DNA of 13,519 nucleotides from Planctomycetaceae bacterium (GTDB taxonomy: Bacteria; Planctomycetota; Planctomycetia; Pirellulales; Thermoguttaceae), in assembly GCA_009776995.1 (NCBI GenBank), contig WRMR01000068.1:1-13519 (forward strand). Reading direction: 5' to 3'. The translations under genes and the position numbers were made by a program. Shown piece after piece: positions 6,628-13,519 of this stretch. The stretch's first letter is position 1. Each line of letters opens with the position of its first letter. A model generated the notes under the pieces. The model was not told the origin of the DNA. It searched no databases and was given only the letters and a program-made list of their open reading frames with translations.

Positions 6628-7620
6628 TTACAGTGCTTGCGGTGTTTCACCGACATCAAGGGTTCCCATCGCACGATAGGCTTCCAGATTGACCGTTTCC
6701 GAAACAAACGTGATGCTGCCGTCGGCAACCGCGAAATTACCACCTCCGGTATGCTTGCTGGAAAAACCGAATGCCAATGTCCAGTTGCCGGATTGACTGC
6801 GATTGCCTCCAAACGTTTTGTAGTAGTTCAAAGGTGTTGCGCAATAACGAAAAACGCCGTTATCATTGGTCCAGCCTGCCCAACCGTTCCATTCCGGCAA
6901 CGTTTCGCCTGCCAGAAACGTGTTACTGGTCCCGTCGGTGATATTGGAAATGGTCGTGATCGTGACTTTTTGGGAAAGCCCCCAACCTTCGAGCATGCCG
7001 AATTTATTTCGCGGGAAAATCCCATTGCCATTTTCAAACTCACGGTCGATCAAATTTGAGGCCCGGCCTCCCCGGGTGTCATAAACATTCCGATAGGGTT
7101 CCTGGGATTTCATGGAACCCTGGCAACCGGCGTAATTGGTATAAGCACAGTCGTGGCTCCACCACCAAGCTTCTCCCCCCTGGAAATCCTGGTTCGACAA
7201 CAAGCCGTTCGCAAAACCGTCCGTGGGACACAAAAACGCGTTGACGACAACCTGTCCGACTTCAACGTCTTCCGCCGTAAAATACAGATAAGGAAGCTGT
7301 GACGCAAGAGCCGATTGCTCGACAAACGGCAGTACGCCAATCAGCCATGTCCGGTGACGGCCGGAAGCGGTGGAAACGCGTTCGTACTCGGCATTGGACG
7401 GGAAAGCTTTATACGCATCGTGGTACGTATGGCAGGCCAATGCCAGTTGTTTGAGTTTGTTGGAACACTCCATACGGCGTGCCGCCTCGCGCGCCGCCTG
7501 AACGGCCGGCAACAATAGCGCGATCAAAATTCCGATGATCGCAATCACCACCAGAAGTTCCACGAGAGTAAAACCCAAGCAGCCCCCCTCCCCCATTTGT
7601 TTCATTTTAACATTTTTCAT
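6628..7620 (-). CDS. DUF1559 prepilin-like protein (H-X9-DG family)
   Basis: A 330-residue protein of the planctomycete DUF1559 family. It has a class III (type IV pilin) leader ending at Gly16, with Phe17 and Glu21 (mature E5) in GFTLVELLVVIAIIGI, and a long hydrophobic helix to about residue 40. The conserved QAAREAARRMECSNKLKQL follows. A globular part contains CPTDG, and at the C-terminus HTGGGNFAVADG is a perfect H-X9-DG motif (His290, Asp300-Gly301). The leader would be cut by a prepilin peptidase, and the protein would form part of a pseudopilus or sit in the inner membrane. The frame extends to a TTG at 7638, but the ATG at 7620 has GAGG just upstream and gives a standard leader. It lies 36 bases after the fusion enzyme, so it is almost certainly co-transcribed. 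Function of the family is not established. Confidence 0.92.
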   Translation of the reverse strand: MKNVKMKQMGEGGCLGFTLVELLVVIAIIGILIALLLPAVQAAREAARRMECSNKLKQLALACHTYHDAYKAFPSNAEYERVSTASGRHRTWLIGVLPFVEQSALASQLPYLYFTAEDVEVGQVVVNAFLCPTDGFANGLLSNQDFQGGEAWWWSHDCAYTNYAGCQGSMKSQEPYRNVYDTRGGRASNLIDREFENGNGIFPRNKFGMLEGWGLSQKVTITTISNITDGTSNTFLAGETLPEWNGWAGWTNDNGVFRYCATPLNYYKTFGGNRSQSGNWTLAFGFSSKHTGGGNFAVADGSITFVSETVNLEAYRAMGTLDVGETPQAL

Positions 7621-7656
7621 AACGAACCTCACTTTCAAAAGAGAATGTGTAAAGAT

Positions 7657-10600
7657 TTAGCGGACGACTTCGATTTTGCCTTCATCATTCCAGCGAATCG
7701 GGACAAGACCGGGTCGTTCACGAAACAGAGCAATGCCATCGTTACCGAAAAAGGTTGACCACCAATGGCCGTGATCATCCTGAAAAATCATATTATGTCC
7801 CCCGGAGGGAATCGACAGGTGATATCCGGTGTAGGGACCTTCGAGTGTGTCGGAATAAGCGGTCATGCAATCGTAGGTGTTGTCCGATTGGGGATTGTTG
7901 AATTCCGACGCGATCAAAACATAACGTCCGTCTTTTTTCAGGAGAAAGGCTCCCTCAAATCCGACATGGCGTCCGTTTTCAAGTTTCAAGAGACGCGGCT
8001 CTTCGACCAGAGCGGTCATTTCATCATTCATTTTCGCAATTTTGCCGTCTTGGAACAGGAAATAAACCGTTCCGTCGTCATCCTGAAAGAGCGAGGCGTC
8101 GATTTCCGGCGTCAACGGTCCGTCCGGCTTGACGTCCATGTAGGGACCTTCCGCCTTGCCCGAAGTACTCTTCAACAACCCGGTTCCGCGATAATTCACA
8201 CAGTACGCGATCCAGAACGTTCCTTTCAGATAATGAATTTCCGGTGCCCAAATCGCTTTACGCAAACGATTGTCATCGTAAGTGCGGCCTTGTTGCCAGG
8301 TTTGATTGTTCTCAAAGCTCCAGACCAGTCCGATCGACTCCCAATGTTTCAGATCGCTTGATTTCCAAACCCGGATGCCTTCGTTGGTCAGCCACCATGT
8401 CGGGTAGCCGGTGGTGCCGGTAAGATACCATGTCCCGTCGGGACCACGGCAAATCGACGTGTCACGCAAAGGATAGTCGAACAGCATGACAGCCGGAGTG
8501 GGCGTGGCCGCTTTCTGGCGTACTTTCCGCCTCTCGGCGGCTTCTTGTTCCGTCAAGCGGGATTCAACGGCAAGTCCGGCGTCAATATATTGGCCGCCAT
8601 AGGTTTGTGACGCTTTGACCGCAATAAGATTTTTCCCTTTTTTGAGTGACGCGACCGATTCCGGGAACATGTCCATCGTAACATAAGAGGTCGAATAACC
8701 GTTACGCAGGGCCGCCGGAATGCCATTGATCCAGATTTCCAGCGATTCGTCATAATAGACGTGCAACACCGGTTTTTGGGTCGGTAATTCGGAGAGTTCA
8801 AATTCCCGGCGTAGCCAAATGTCCTTTGTCGTCCAGAGAGTTCCGACCCCGGGCGCACCTGGCACCGGATCGGGACCGCCGAATCCGCTTTTGCCCGTTT
8901 GCCATCGGGAATCGTCAAAACCCGGCTTAAACCAATCACCGACCGGTTGTTGCAAGGTGTATTTCCAATCCGTCGGAGTCATCCGCGATGTGGGAACGAT
9001 TTCCGTGACCGTCATGTCCGCCGGATAAAGCGATGTGTGGTTTCCGGTGGCCTCCGCGAATCGGATCGCGTGTTTTTTCCAAGTCGGGAGGTCGGTAAGC
9101 ATCTTGATGTAAACACCGCCAACGACGGAACGTGCCTGAAATCCCCGTTGTTTGGCGTCTGTGGTGAAAAACCAGTCGGACAGCGGGACGCGACTGGGCG
9201 TTTCATGGACGTAATTGTAAATCGGATTGAAGAGTGTCTCAAAATCCTTGGGGTCTCTGGCCGGGGTGATACTCCACAAAGCCCAATCAATCAGCGATTG
9301 ATCGGTTCGGCTGTCAACCGGCAGACCATATCGGTTTTGCACGGTTTTGTACCATGCGATTTCCTGCGCGGCAAGCGATTCCGGAAAGAGGTTTGTGCCA
9401 AGAATCGAGTCCCAAATCAGATTGTGCTTCATCGACCAGGTTCCCGGCTTGTCGAAGGCCAATCGTGTCCGCCCGTCATCCTGGGCGAGTTCGAGCCATT
9501 TTTTCGCGTAATCTTCGGCGACGGCACGGTATTTTTGTGCGTCTTCCGTTTTGCCGAGGCGTTCACACAGTTGGGCATATCCCCCGATACCAATGATCGC
9601 CTTGAGCGAAAGGTTCGTGACGTGCGCCAAGTGGCCGAACATGTCGGCGGAACAAAGCTGGTTGGCCGGGTCGAAACCATCACGCACCAGGTAATCCGCC
9701 CAAAGCGTGATGGTGTCCCAATACCGGGCGGCAAGTTCGGCATTGTCCTCAAGTCGGGCCAGTGCCGCGATCATGATGAGCATGTTCCCCGACTCTTCGA
9801 CCGGCATGCGGTTCCCGTGACCTCCTCCCATACCGTAAACCTGGCCGGTCGCATGGGGATAGGTTCCCAGATCATGCGGTGCATATTCATAGGGCCACAA
9901 TTCCGACGACGCGTAATTCAATACGGGAACAAGTCCCCCCTTGAGGAGCTGCGGACTGAAAAAGAGCAAAAACGGTGAGTGTGGGTACAAAAGATCAACG
10001 GTACCAATGCAGCCATTGCTGAAATTCTCTTTCGAGAGCATGTACGGTTGACCGTCTTCGGCAACAATGATTTTATTGGCGGCCCAAACCTGGCGATAAA
10101 CCAGAGTACAGAGTTCGGCGTATTTCCTCCCGCCGATTTTCTCAAGATCGGCAATCAGTTCGTCGTCGAATTTCCGGCATCGCGTCACAAGGTCTTCATA
10201 TCGTTCCACGCCCTGCCGAATCAGTTCCGTGGCATTCAGGCCGTTGCGTTTCCAGTAAGGCGGTAAATCCTGCCCGAAATACCGGATGGACTTAATATCG
10301 TCATACGCCAGCATGAGATAAGAATTCAGCGGTTGTGCGCCGACCTCGCCGAAACGGGTTGTCGCCGTGAGCAAGGGGGCATCTTCCGCTTTGTTCGTGT
10401 GTTCCGGCCGGGGTTCAAAACTCAAACTCGTCAAATCGTTTTGCGCGGCAAGATAAAAATATCCCCAATCAATGCGCAGGTCGTCTCCTTTTTTCTCAAG
10501 AATCGGCTGATCTTGGTGTCCAACCTGCAATATCCGGAGTCCTGCCGCGTCGTCGATTGTGGTCTGGATCACTTCCTGATCCGGGGTGTTGACGGCAAGG

Positions 10601-11091
10601 AGCGGACTGACCGTCCATTGCACAACGACGTCATGAGTTTCACCGTCCAGTGAAACCACATCGCAGATCATATATGAGAGAGGGCGGCTGAGCAAATCAA
10701 TGTCGTCCGGCAGCGAGGGCGTTATGAACGTGAGCGTCAATTGAATCCGGGAATCTGCGAAGGTGTACACAGTTCGCGTCGGGAACAGATCGATGGAAAG
10801 TTGTTTCATCGGCTCGTTATCCGGCGGCACGACTCCCATGAAATACAGCGGCTTGCCGTGATCAATCATGACGCGTCCGGTGATGGGGTGCGGTTTTCCT
10901 GTCCAATGTGTGGTCGGAACATCGGTCAATGTGTCACCGAAAGACCAGATGCTGAAATAGGGATCGTGGGTGATAATCGGCCAGGCGGGGGCGCGTAACT
11001 TCTGTTCGGGGGTGTCATTGGCCCATATTGCGGCTCCGCTCGTCAGAAAAAGGACACAAAAACAACAGGCAAATGATAACAATCGTGTCAT
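7657..11091 (-). CDS. Secreted glutaminase-like (DUF4964/5127/4965/1793) – jelly-roll – GH43 fusion enzyme
   Basis: A 1144-residue exported protein with two enzyme-like parts. After a signal peptide (1-24, cleavage after IWA), residues about 30-680 resemble GtaA-type glutaminases and the DUF4965 group. They carry LRAPAWPIITHDPYFSIWS near the start, a middle alpha/alpha barrel with YGMGGGHGNRMPVEESGNM, and QARSVVGGVY at the end. Residues about 705-845 form a galactose-binding-like jelly roll (DWFKPGFDD, IWLRREFEL, IWINGIPA). A charged linker (846-865) leads to a five-bladed GH43-like domain to the C-terminus, with WAPEIH at 948-953 and the family's three acidic residues: Asp877 (RDTSI), Asp998 (EIDASLF) and Glu1046 (FEGAFL). 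The frame extends to an ATG at 11106, but the ATG at 11091 has GAGGA 8 bases before it. GH43 suggests arabinosyl or xylosyl linkages. The gene lies 28 bases after the URO-D gene. The true substrate is unknown. Confidence 0.88.
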   Translation of the reverse strand: MTRLLSFACCFCVLFLTSGAAIWANDTPEQKLRAPAWPIITHDPYFSIWSFGDTLTDVPTTHWTGKPHPITGRVMIDHGKPLYFMGVVPPDNEPMKQLSIDLFPTRTVYTFADSRIQLTLTFITPSLPDDIDLLSRPLSYMICDVVSLDGETHDVVVQWTVSPLLAVNTPDQEVIQTTIDDAAGLRILQVGHQDQPILEKKGDDLRIDWGYFYLAAQNDLTSLSFEPRPEHTNKAEDAPLLTATTRFGEVGAQPLNSYLMLAYDDIKSIRYFGQDLPPYWKRNGLNATELIRQGVERYEDLVTRCRKFDDELIADLEKIGGRKYAELCTLVYRQVWAANKIIVAEDGQPYMLSKENFSNGCIGTVDLLYPHSPFLLFFSPQLLKGGLVPVLNYASSELWPYEYAPHDLGTYPHATGQVYGMGGGHGNRMPVEESGNMLIMIAALARLEDNAELAARYWDTITLWADYLVRDGFDPANQLCSADMFGHLAHVTNLSLKAIIGIGGYAQLCERLGKTEDAQKYRAVAEDYAKKWLELAQDDGRTRLAFDKPGTWSMKHNLIWDSILGTNLFPESLAAQEIAWYKTVQNRYGLPVDSRTDQSLIDWALWSITPARDPKDFETLFNPIYNYVHETPSRVPLSDWFFTTDAKQRGFQARSVVGGVYIKMLTDLPTWKKHAIRFAEATGNHTSLYPADMTVTEIVPTSRMTPTDWKYTLQQPVGDWFKPGFDDSRWQTGKSGFGGPDPVPGAPGVGTLWTTKDIWLRREFELSELPTQKPVLHVYYDESLEIWINGIPAALRNGYSTSYVTMDMFPESVASLKKGKNLIAVKASQTYGGQYIDAGLAVESRLTEQEAAERRKVRQKAATPTPAVMLFDYPLRDTSICRGPDGTWYLTGTTGYPTWWLTNEGIRVWKSSDLKHWESIGLVWSFENNQTWQQGRTYDDNRLRKAIWAPEIHYLKGTFWIAYCVNYRGTGLLKSTSGKAEGPYMDVKPDGPLTPEIDASLFQDDDGTVYFLFQDGKIAKMNDEMTALVEEPRLLKLENGRHVGFEGAFLLKKDGRYVLIASEFNNPQSDNTYDCMTAYSDTLEGPYTGYHLSIPSGGHNMIFQDDHGHWWSTFFGNDGIALFRERPGLVPIRWNDEGKIEVVR

Positions 11092-11119
11092 TGGGAATTT
11101 CCTCATGGAGATTGAATTT

Positions 11120-12175
11120 CTATACTGCCACTTTTCTCATGGATTGATTTTTCAGGTAACCCGGCTGGTTTTGCACGGTGGTCACCGCTGCGAGCATGTT
11201 TTCCAGCGAAACGTCCCCTTCGATGGAATGGGACGGCGAAAAAATGTAGCCGCCGTTTTTCCCAAGGTTGATGAGACGTTGCGTTTCGTTTCGCACGTCG
11301 TTCACCGTTCCATGCGGGAGCGTTTTTTGCGTCGAAAGCCCTCCGTGAAACACGAGTTTTCCGCGATACTTCGGCAACAAAGTCCAGATGTCCATGACTT
11401 CCGGCTGGAACGGGTTGAAACAATTCAGGCCGAGGGAATACAAATCGTCAAAGAGGGATTGAACCTGACCGCAACAGTGGATGAACAGGTATTTGCCGTA
11501 TTCCTCACGAACCACCGCATACATCCGCTGCAATTGCGGGTAAATGAACCTTTTCCAATGACGCGGTCCCATGATCAATCCGATTTGTTGCCCCCAATCG
11601 TCGCCAAAATAAACGGCGTCAATGTCATAACCGCACGCCTTCCGCACTTGGGCAATATTGTAATCGGCGATTTTCGTCAATAATTCGTGGACAAACCCGG
11701 GGTGATCGTGGAAATCCATGAGAAGATTTTCGATTCCCCGGAGCGTCCAGGCACGTTCATAAAGCGAAAATCCCAGACGAAACAGGCGGAACCGGTCAGG
11801 GTATGTATCGATCTTTTCCTCAATGTCTTCAAAAAAACGGTCGTCTTCCGGATCAGGAAATTCATAACCGGCGAGTGTGGGTTCTTTGAGAATGATCTCT
11901 TCCACCACGCCGATGTCTTTATCGACTTTCCGGTTCCATTTGACTCCAAAATGATCCTGGAAAATGTCGTCTCCCAATGCGCGAAAGAAACCGATGTCGT
12001 TTCCAAGCCCGAGAATGTGATTCTCCAAAGGTTCCTCAAGATCGGTCACACCATAATAGTCTCTGAGTTTTTCTTCCGCTTCCAACGTGCAGGAAATCGA
12101 CCAGGGAACATAAGGCGGAATATGACCGTCAAGAACCAGTGTCATCACTTCGCGTTTTGTCAAAAAATCGTCCAT
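11120..12175 (-). CDS. Uroporphyrinogen decarboxylase (URO-D) superfamily protein of unknown substrate
   Basis: A 351-residue TIM-barrel protein of the URO-D/MtaA/CmuA superfamily. It is not the haem enzyme HemE; this divergent branch is common in planctomycetes and verrucomicrobial relatives and some members act as corrinoid-linked methyltransferases. Seen: LTKREVM at the start, IPPYVPWS (19-26), GDDWG (191-195), the metal-site-like IHCCG (232-236), NPFQPEVMD (254-262) and the late SPSHSIEGD (313-321) where methyltransferases usually carry a Cys. His233 with Cys235 could bind zinc. The frame reaches a GTG at 12211, but the ATG at 12175 puts the conserved TKRE just inside the N-terminus, so I prefer it; neither start has a Shine-Dalgarno site. 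It is the first gene of the operon behind a regulated promoter. A role in modifying or demethylating a released sugar or aglycone is only a guess. Confidence 0.83.
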   Translation of the reverse strand: MDDFLTKREVMTLVLDGHIPPYVPWSISCTLEAEEKLRDYYGVTDLEEPLENHILGLGNDIGFFRALGDDIFQDHFGVKWNRKVDKDIGVVEEIILKEPTLAGYEFPDPEDDRFFEDIEEKIDTYPDRFRLFRLGFSLYERAWTLRGIENLLMDFHDHPGFVHELLTKIADYNIAQVRKACGYDIDAVYFGDDWGQQIGLIMGPRHWKRFIYPQLQRMYAVVREEYGKYLFIHCCGQVQSLFDDLYSLGLNCFNPFQPEVMDIWTLLPKYRGKLVFHGGLSTQKTLPHGTVNDVRNETQRLINLGKNGGYIFSPSHSIEGDVSLENMLAAVTTVQNQPGYLKNQSMRKVAV

Positions 12176-12242
12176 CGGACCGGCAAGGGAATGGATAGGA
12201 TGAATGCTCACAACTGTTTTTTTATCTTAACAGGCTCATAAC

Positions 12243-12271
12243 ATTATATTTCGGGAAGGGAAAATTGCCAT
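12243..12271 (-). promoter_or_regulatory. Activator-type promoter of the URO-D/fusion-enzyme operon
   Basis: On the minus strand a perfect TATAAT (plus 12243-12248) lies upstream of the URO-D gene, but no good -35 exists at 16-18 bases; the best candidates match at about 3 of 6 positions. Transcription would start near 12236. Two direct repeats (12275-12307) stand immediately upstream of the missing -35, the usual place for an AraC-family activator. Confidence 0.6.
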
Positions 12272-12274
12272 TGC

Positions 12275-12307
12275 GATTTTGTGCCAAAATACTTGGATTT
12301 TGTGTCA
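12275..12307 (-). promoter_or_regulatory. Operator: two direct 12-base repeats 21 bases apart
   Basis: Minus-strand copies TGGCACAAAATC (plus 12275-12286) and TGACACAAAATC (plus 12296-12307) differ at one base and are offset by exactly 21 bases, two helical turns. Relative to the inferred start near 12236 they centre near -44 and -65. Paired direct half-sites are the classic target of a dimeric AraC-family protein, and the divergent gene encodes one. Confidence 0.7.
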
Positions 12308-12310
12308 CGC

Positions 12311-12334
12311 TGCCTCATCACTTGTCTTGAGGCA
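12311..12334. promoter_or_regulatory. Perfect 7-base inverted repeat in the divergent control region
   Basis: TGCCTCA (12311-12317) and TGAGGCA (12328-12334) are exact inverted copies around a 10-base spacer. They bracket the -35 of the regulator promoter (12322-12327). This could be an operator for a second dimeric repressor; it lies upstream of the inferred transcription start, so it is not a leader hairpin of the regulator mRNA. Confidence 0.4.
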
Positions 12335-12351
12335 GATCGTTTGCTTATAAT
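12322..12351 (+). promoter_or_regulatory. Sigma70-type promoter of the XylR-like regulator
   Basis: TTGTCT (12322-12327) and a perfect TATAAT (12346-12351) are 18 bases apart. The start of transcription should fall at about 12357-12359, directly at the first ATG, which predicts a leaderless or nearly leaderless mRNA. Confidence 0.65.
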
Positions 12352-12362
12352 GACACAAATGA
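12351..12362 (+). promoter_or_regulatory. Third, inverted operator half-site over the regulator start
   Basis: TGACACAAATGA (12351-12362) matches the operator half-site TGACACAAAATC at its first nine bases, on the opposite strand to the operon-side pair. It overlaps the last base of the -10 box and the start codon, so binding there would block the regulator's own transcription. Confidence 0.5.
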
Positions 12363-13519
12363 TGAGAAATAAAAAGCGTATTTTGGTGATTGTCGAATCG
12401 TCACTGGCCTATGGCCGCAAAGTGGCCGGCGGGATTTCGCGGTACGTCCAGGAACGGGGACATTGGTCGGTTCATATCGAGGACCGTGGGATTTTTGAGA
12501 TTCCGCCCCTCGTGCTTGACGGATGGGACGGCGATGGAATCATTGCCAGAACAGCCAACACGTCGTTGAGTGCCATTCTCCAGCAATGCGATTGTCCCAT
12601 TGTGGAACTCTTGGGTGACGGAGCGAATATTCCCATCGAAGTGCTGCCGGACGAGGAGAGAATGAGCGAATTGTGCATCGATCATTTTCTGGAACGGGGA
12701 TTCAAAAATCTGGCTTTCTATTCATTCGGCCAAAGTTGGTGGATAGACAAACGACGGGAGCTCTTTCTGAAAGCCGCCGTCGTCAGACCTTTTACGCCGT
12801 TTTGGCTTTCAGAGCAATCGGACGATGAATCGGTACCGCTCCCCATTTGGAGGAAGAAATATGAAGAATCGCTCATGAAGTGGCTGAAAACGTTGCCACG
12901 TCAAACCGGAATCATTGCCGCGTCCGATTCCCAGGCGATGCGGGTGATGCAATCATGCCAGAAGATCGGGATGAAAATTCCCGAGGAGATGGCCATACTC
13001 GGGATTGACAATGATATTCACCTGTGCAACCTTCTGACGCCGCAACTGTCAAGTCTCGACCAAAATGCAGTCCAAGTGGGTTACGAGGCGTCACGATTGC
13101 TGGATTTGAAAATGAATCGTCGAAAAAAAAGCATCCCCAAACTTCCGATCCTGATTCCGCCGCTCCATGTCGTCACGCGGCGTTCCACAGACGTGACAGC
13201 GATCGACGACCCTGACATTGCCGCCGCCCTGCATTTTATCGGCGAGTATGCCACCCAGGGAATTCAGGTCAGCGACCTGGTCAAGGAAATCAATCTTTCC
13301 AGGAGCACGTTAATCCGCCAGTTTCAAAAAATCCTCGGGCGTTCTCCCAAAGAGGAAATTACGCGGGTATGTCTCAACCACGCCAAGTATCTTTTGATGC
13401 ACACCAGCCTTCCCATCAATGTTGTGGCCAAACAGTCCGGTTATCATTCCGTGGAATATTTTGTTTCCATGTTCCGTAAGCATACAGGTAAAACCCCATT
13501 GCAGTTTCGCCGGAACCAT
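12359..13519 (+). CDS. XylR-type AraC-family transcription regulator (3' end cut by window edge)
   Basis: The frame is open for 387 codons to the edge with no stop, nearly the full length of the roughly 390-residue XylR group, so only a few residues are probably missing. Residues about 7-275 form a LacI/periplasmic-binding-like sensor domain (MMRNKKRILVIVESS start, FLERGFKNLAFYSF, GIIAASDSQAM, EEMAILGIDND). Residues from about 283 form an AraC DNA-binding domain with two helix-turn-helix units (near 304-325, VSDLVKEINLSRSTLIRQFQ, and 353-384, INVVAKQSGYHSVEYFVSMF). In E. coli XylR this layout senses D-xylose and activates divergent operons. The gene is divergent from the glycosidase operon and shares its operator region, so it is almost surely the local regulator. 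Two adjacent ATGs (12359, 12362) are possible starts; no Shine-Dalgarno site precedes them, in line with the leaderless promoter. The ligand is not proven. Confidence 0.9.
   Translation, partial: MMRNKKRILVIVESSLAYGRKVAGGISRYVQERGHWSVHIEDRGIFEIPPLVLDGWDGDGIIARTANTSLSAILQQCDCPIVELLGDGANIPIEVLPDEERMSELCIDHFLERGFKNLAFYSFGQSWWIDKRRELFLKAAVVRPFTPFWLSEQSDDESVPLPIWRKKYEESLMKWLKTLPRQTGIIAASDSQAMRVMQSCQKIGMKIPEEMAILGIDNDIHLCNLLTPQLSSLDQNAVQVGYEASRLLDLKMNRRKKSIPKLPILIPPLHVVTRRSTDVTAIDDPDIAAALHFIGEYATQGIQVSDLVKEINLSRSTLIRQFQKILGRSPKEEITRVCLNHAKYLLMHTSLPINVVAKQSGYHSVEYFVSMFRKHTGKTPLQFRRNH

Noticed and set aside
6579..6812. N-terminal extension of the lipoprotein frame by 78 residues
   Set aside because: It overlaps the DUF1559 coding region in another frame and would bury the lipoprotein leader inside the protein.
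8899..9978. 359-codon open frame on the plus strand
   Set aside because: It is antisense to the fusion enzyme, whose domains are clear, and its translation is basic and low in recognisable structure.
10970..12241. Two long plus-strand frames (10970-11683 and 11687-12241)
   Set aside because: Both are antisense shadows of the URO-D gene and of the start of the fusion enzyme gene.
12311..12362. Possible riboswitch or CRISPR-like repeat in the divergent region
   Set aside because: The repeats are short operator-type half-sites with two or three copies and no spacers. Transcription likely starts too close to the regulator ATG for a leader structure.

Overview
The window looks like a piece of a Planctomycetota chromosome of moderate GC. 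The best marker is a DUF1559 prepilin-like protein with a cleavable type IV pilin leader and a C-terminal H-X9-DG motif. It sits beside a small transthyretin-like lipoprotein, a combination typical of planctomycetes. A XylR-type AraC regulator, a URO-D family protein and weak or absent Shine-Dalgarno sites on several genes fit the same picture. No marker here fixes the genus. A pterin-dependent methyltransferase and a four-cluster ferredoxin are compatible with an anaerobic or facultative lifestyle, but that is inference.

Left part (1-2610): an orphan cytosolic histidine kinase (174-899) and a stand-alone methyltetrahydrofolate/pterin-binding methyltransferase (1460-2335) flank about 560 bases that hold an AT-rich, apparently frameshifted foreign gene (997-1250) and a dispersed-repeat-like stretch. 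A tRNA-Gln(CTG) with a near-consensus promoter lies on the minus strand at 2373-2443.

Middle (2611-6183): a secreted clan GH-D alpha-galactosidase-like enzyme with its own promoter and a strong ribosome binding site. It is followed by a small redox cluster: a 76-residue cysteine-containing protein with a twin-arginine-like leader, a ferredoxin with four [4Fe-4S] cysteine sets, and an ATGA-coupled third reading frame that is cut short. A 147-base element with 28-base imperfect inverted termini lies between the first two.

Right part (6102-13519): a minus-strand operon of URO-D protein, a glutaminase-like/jelly-roll/GH43 fusion enzyme, a DUF1559 prepilin-like protein and a transthyretin-like lipoprotein. 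It is divergent from a XylR-type regulator that runs off the right edge. The shared intergenic region holds two direct 12-base repeats exactly 21 bases apart, just upstream of a promoter with a good -10 and a poor -35 for the operon. A third inverted copy overlaps the -10 and start codon of the regulator. The simplest reading is a sugar-responsive unit: the regulator senses a pentose-like ligand, activates the operon and represses itself; the fusion enzyme is exported to act on a glycan or glycoconjugate; and the two small surface or envelope proteins are made with it.

The most novel-looking points are the fusion enzyme with an intact GH43 triad, the co-transcription of envelope proteins and a URO-D protein with it, and the readable operator architecture.
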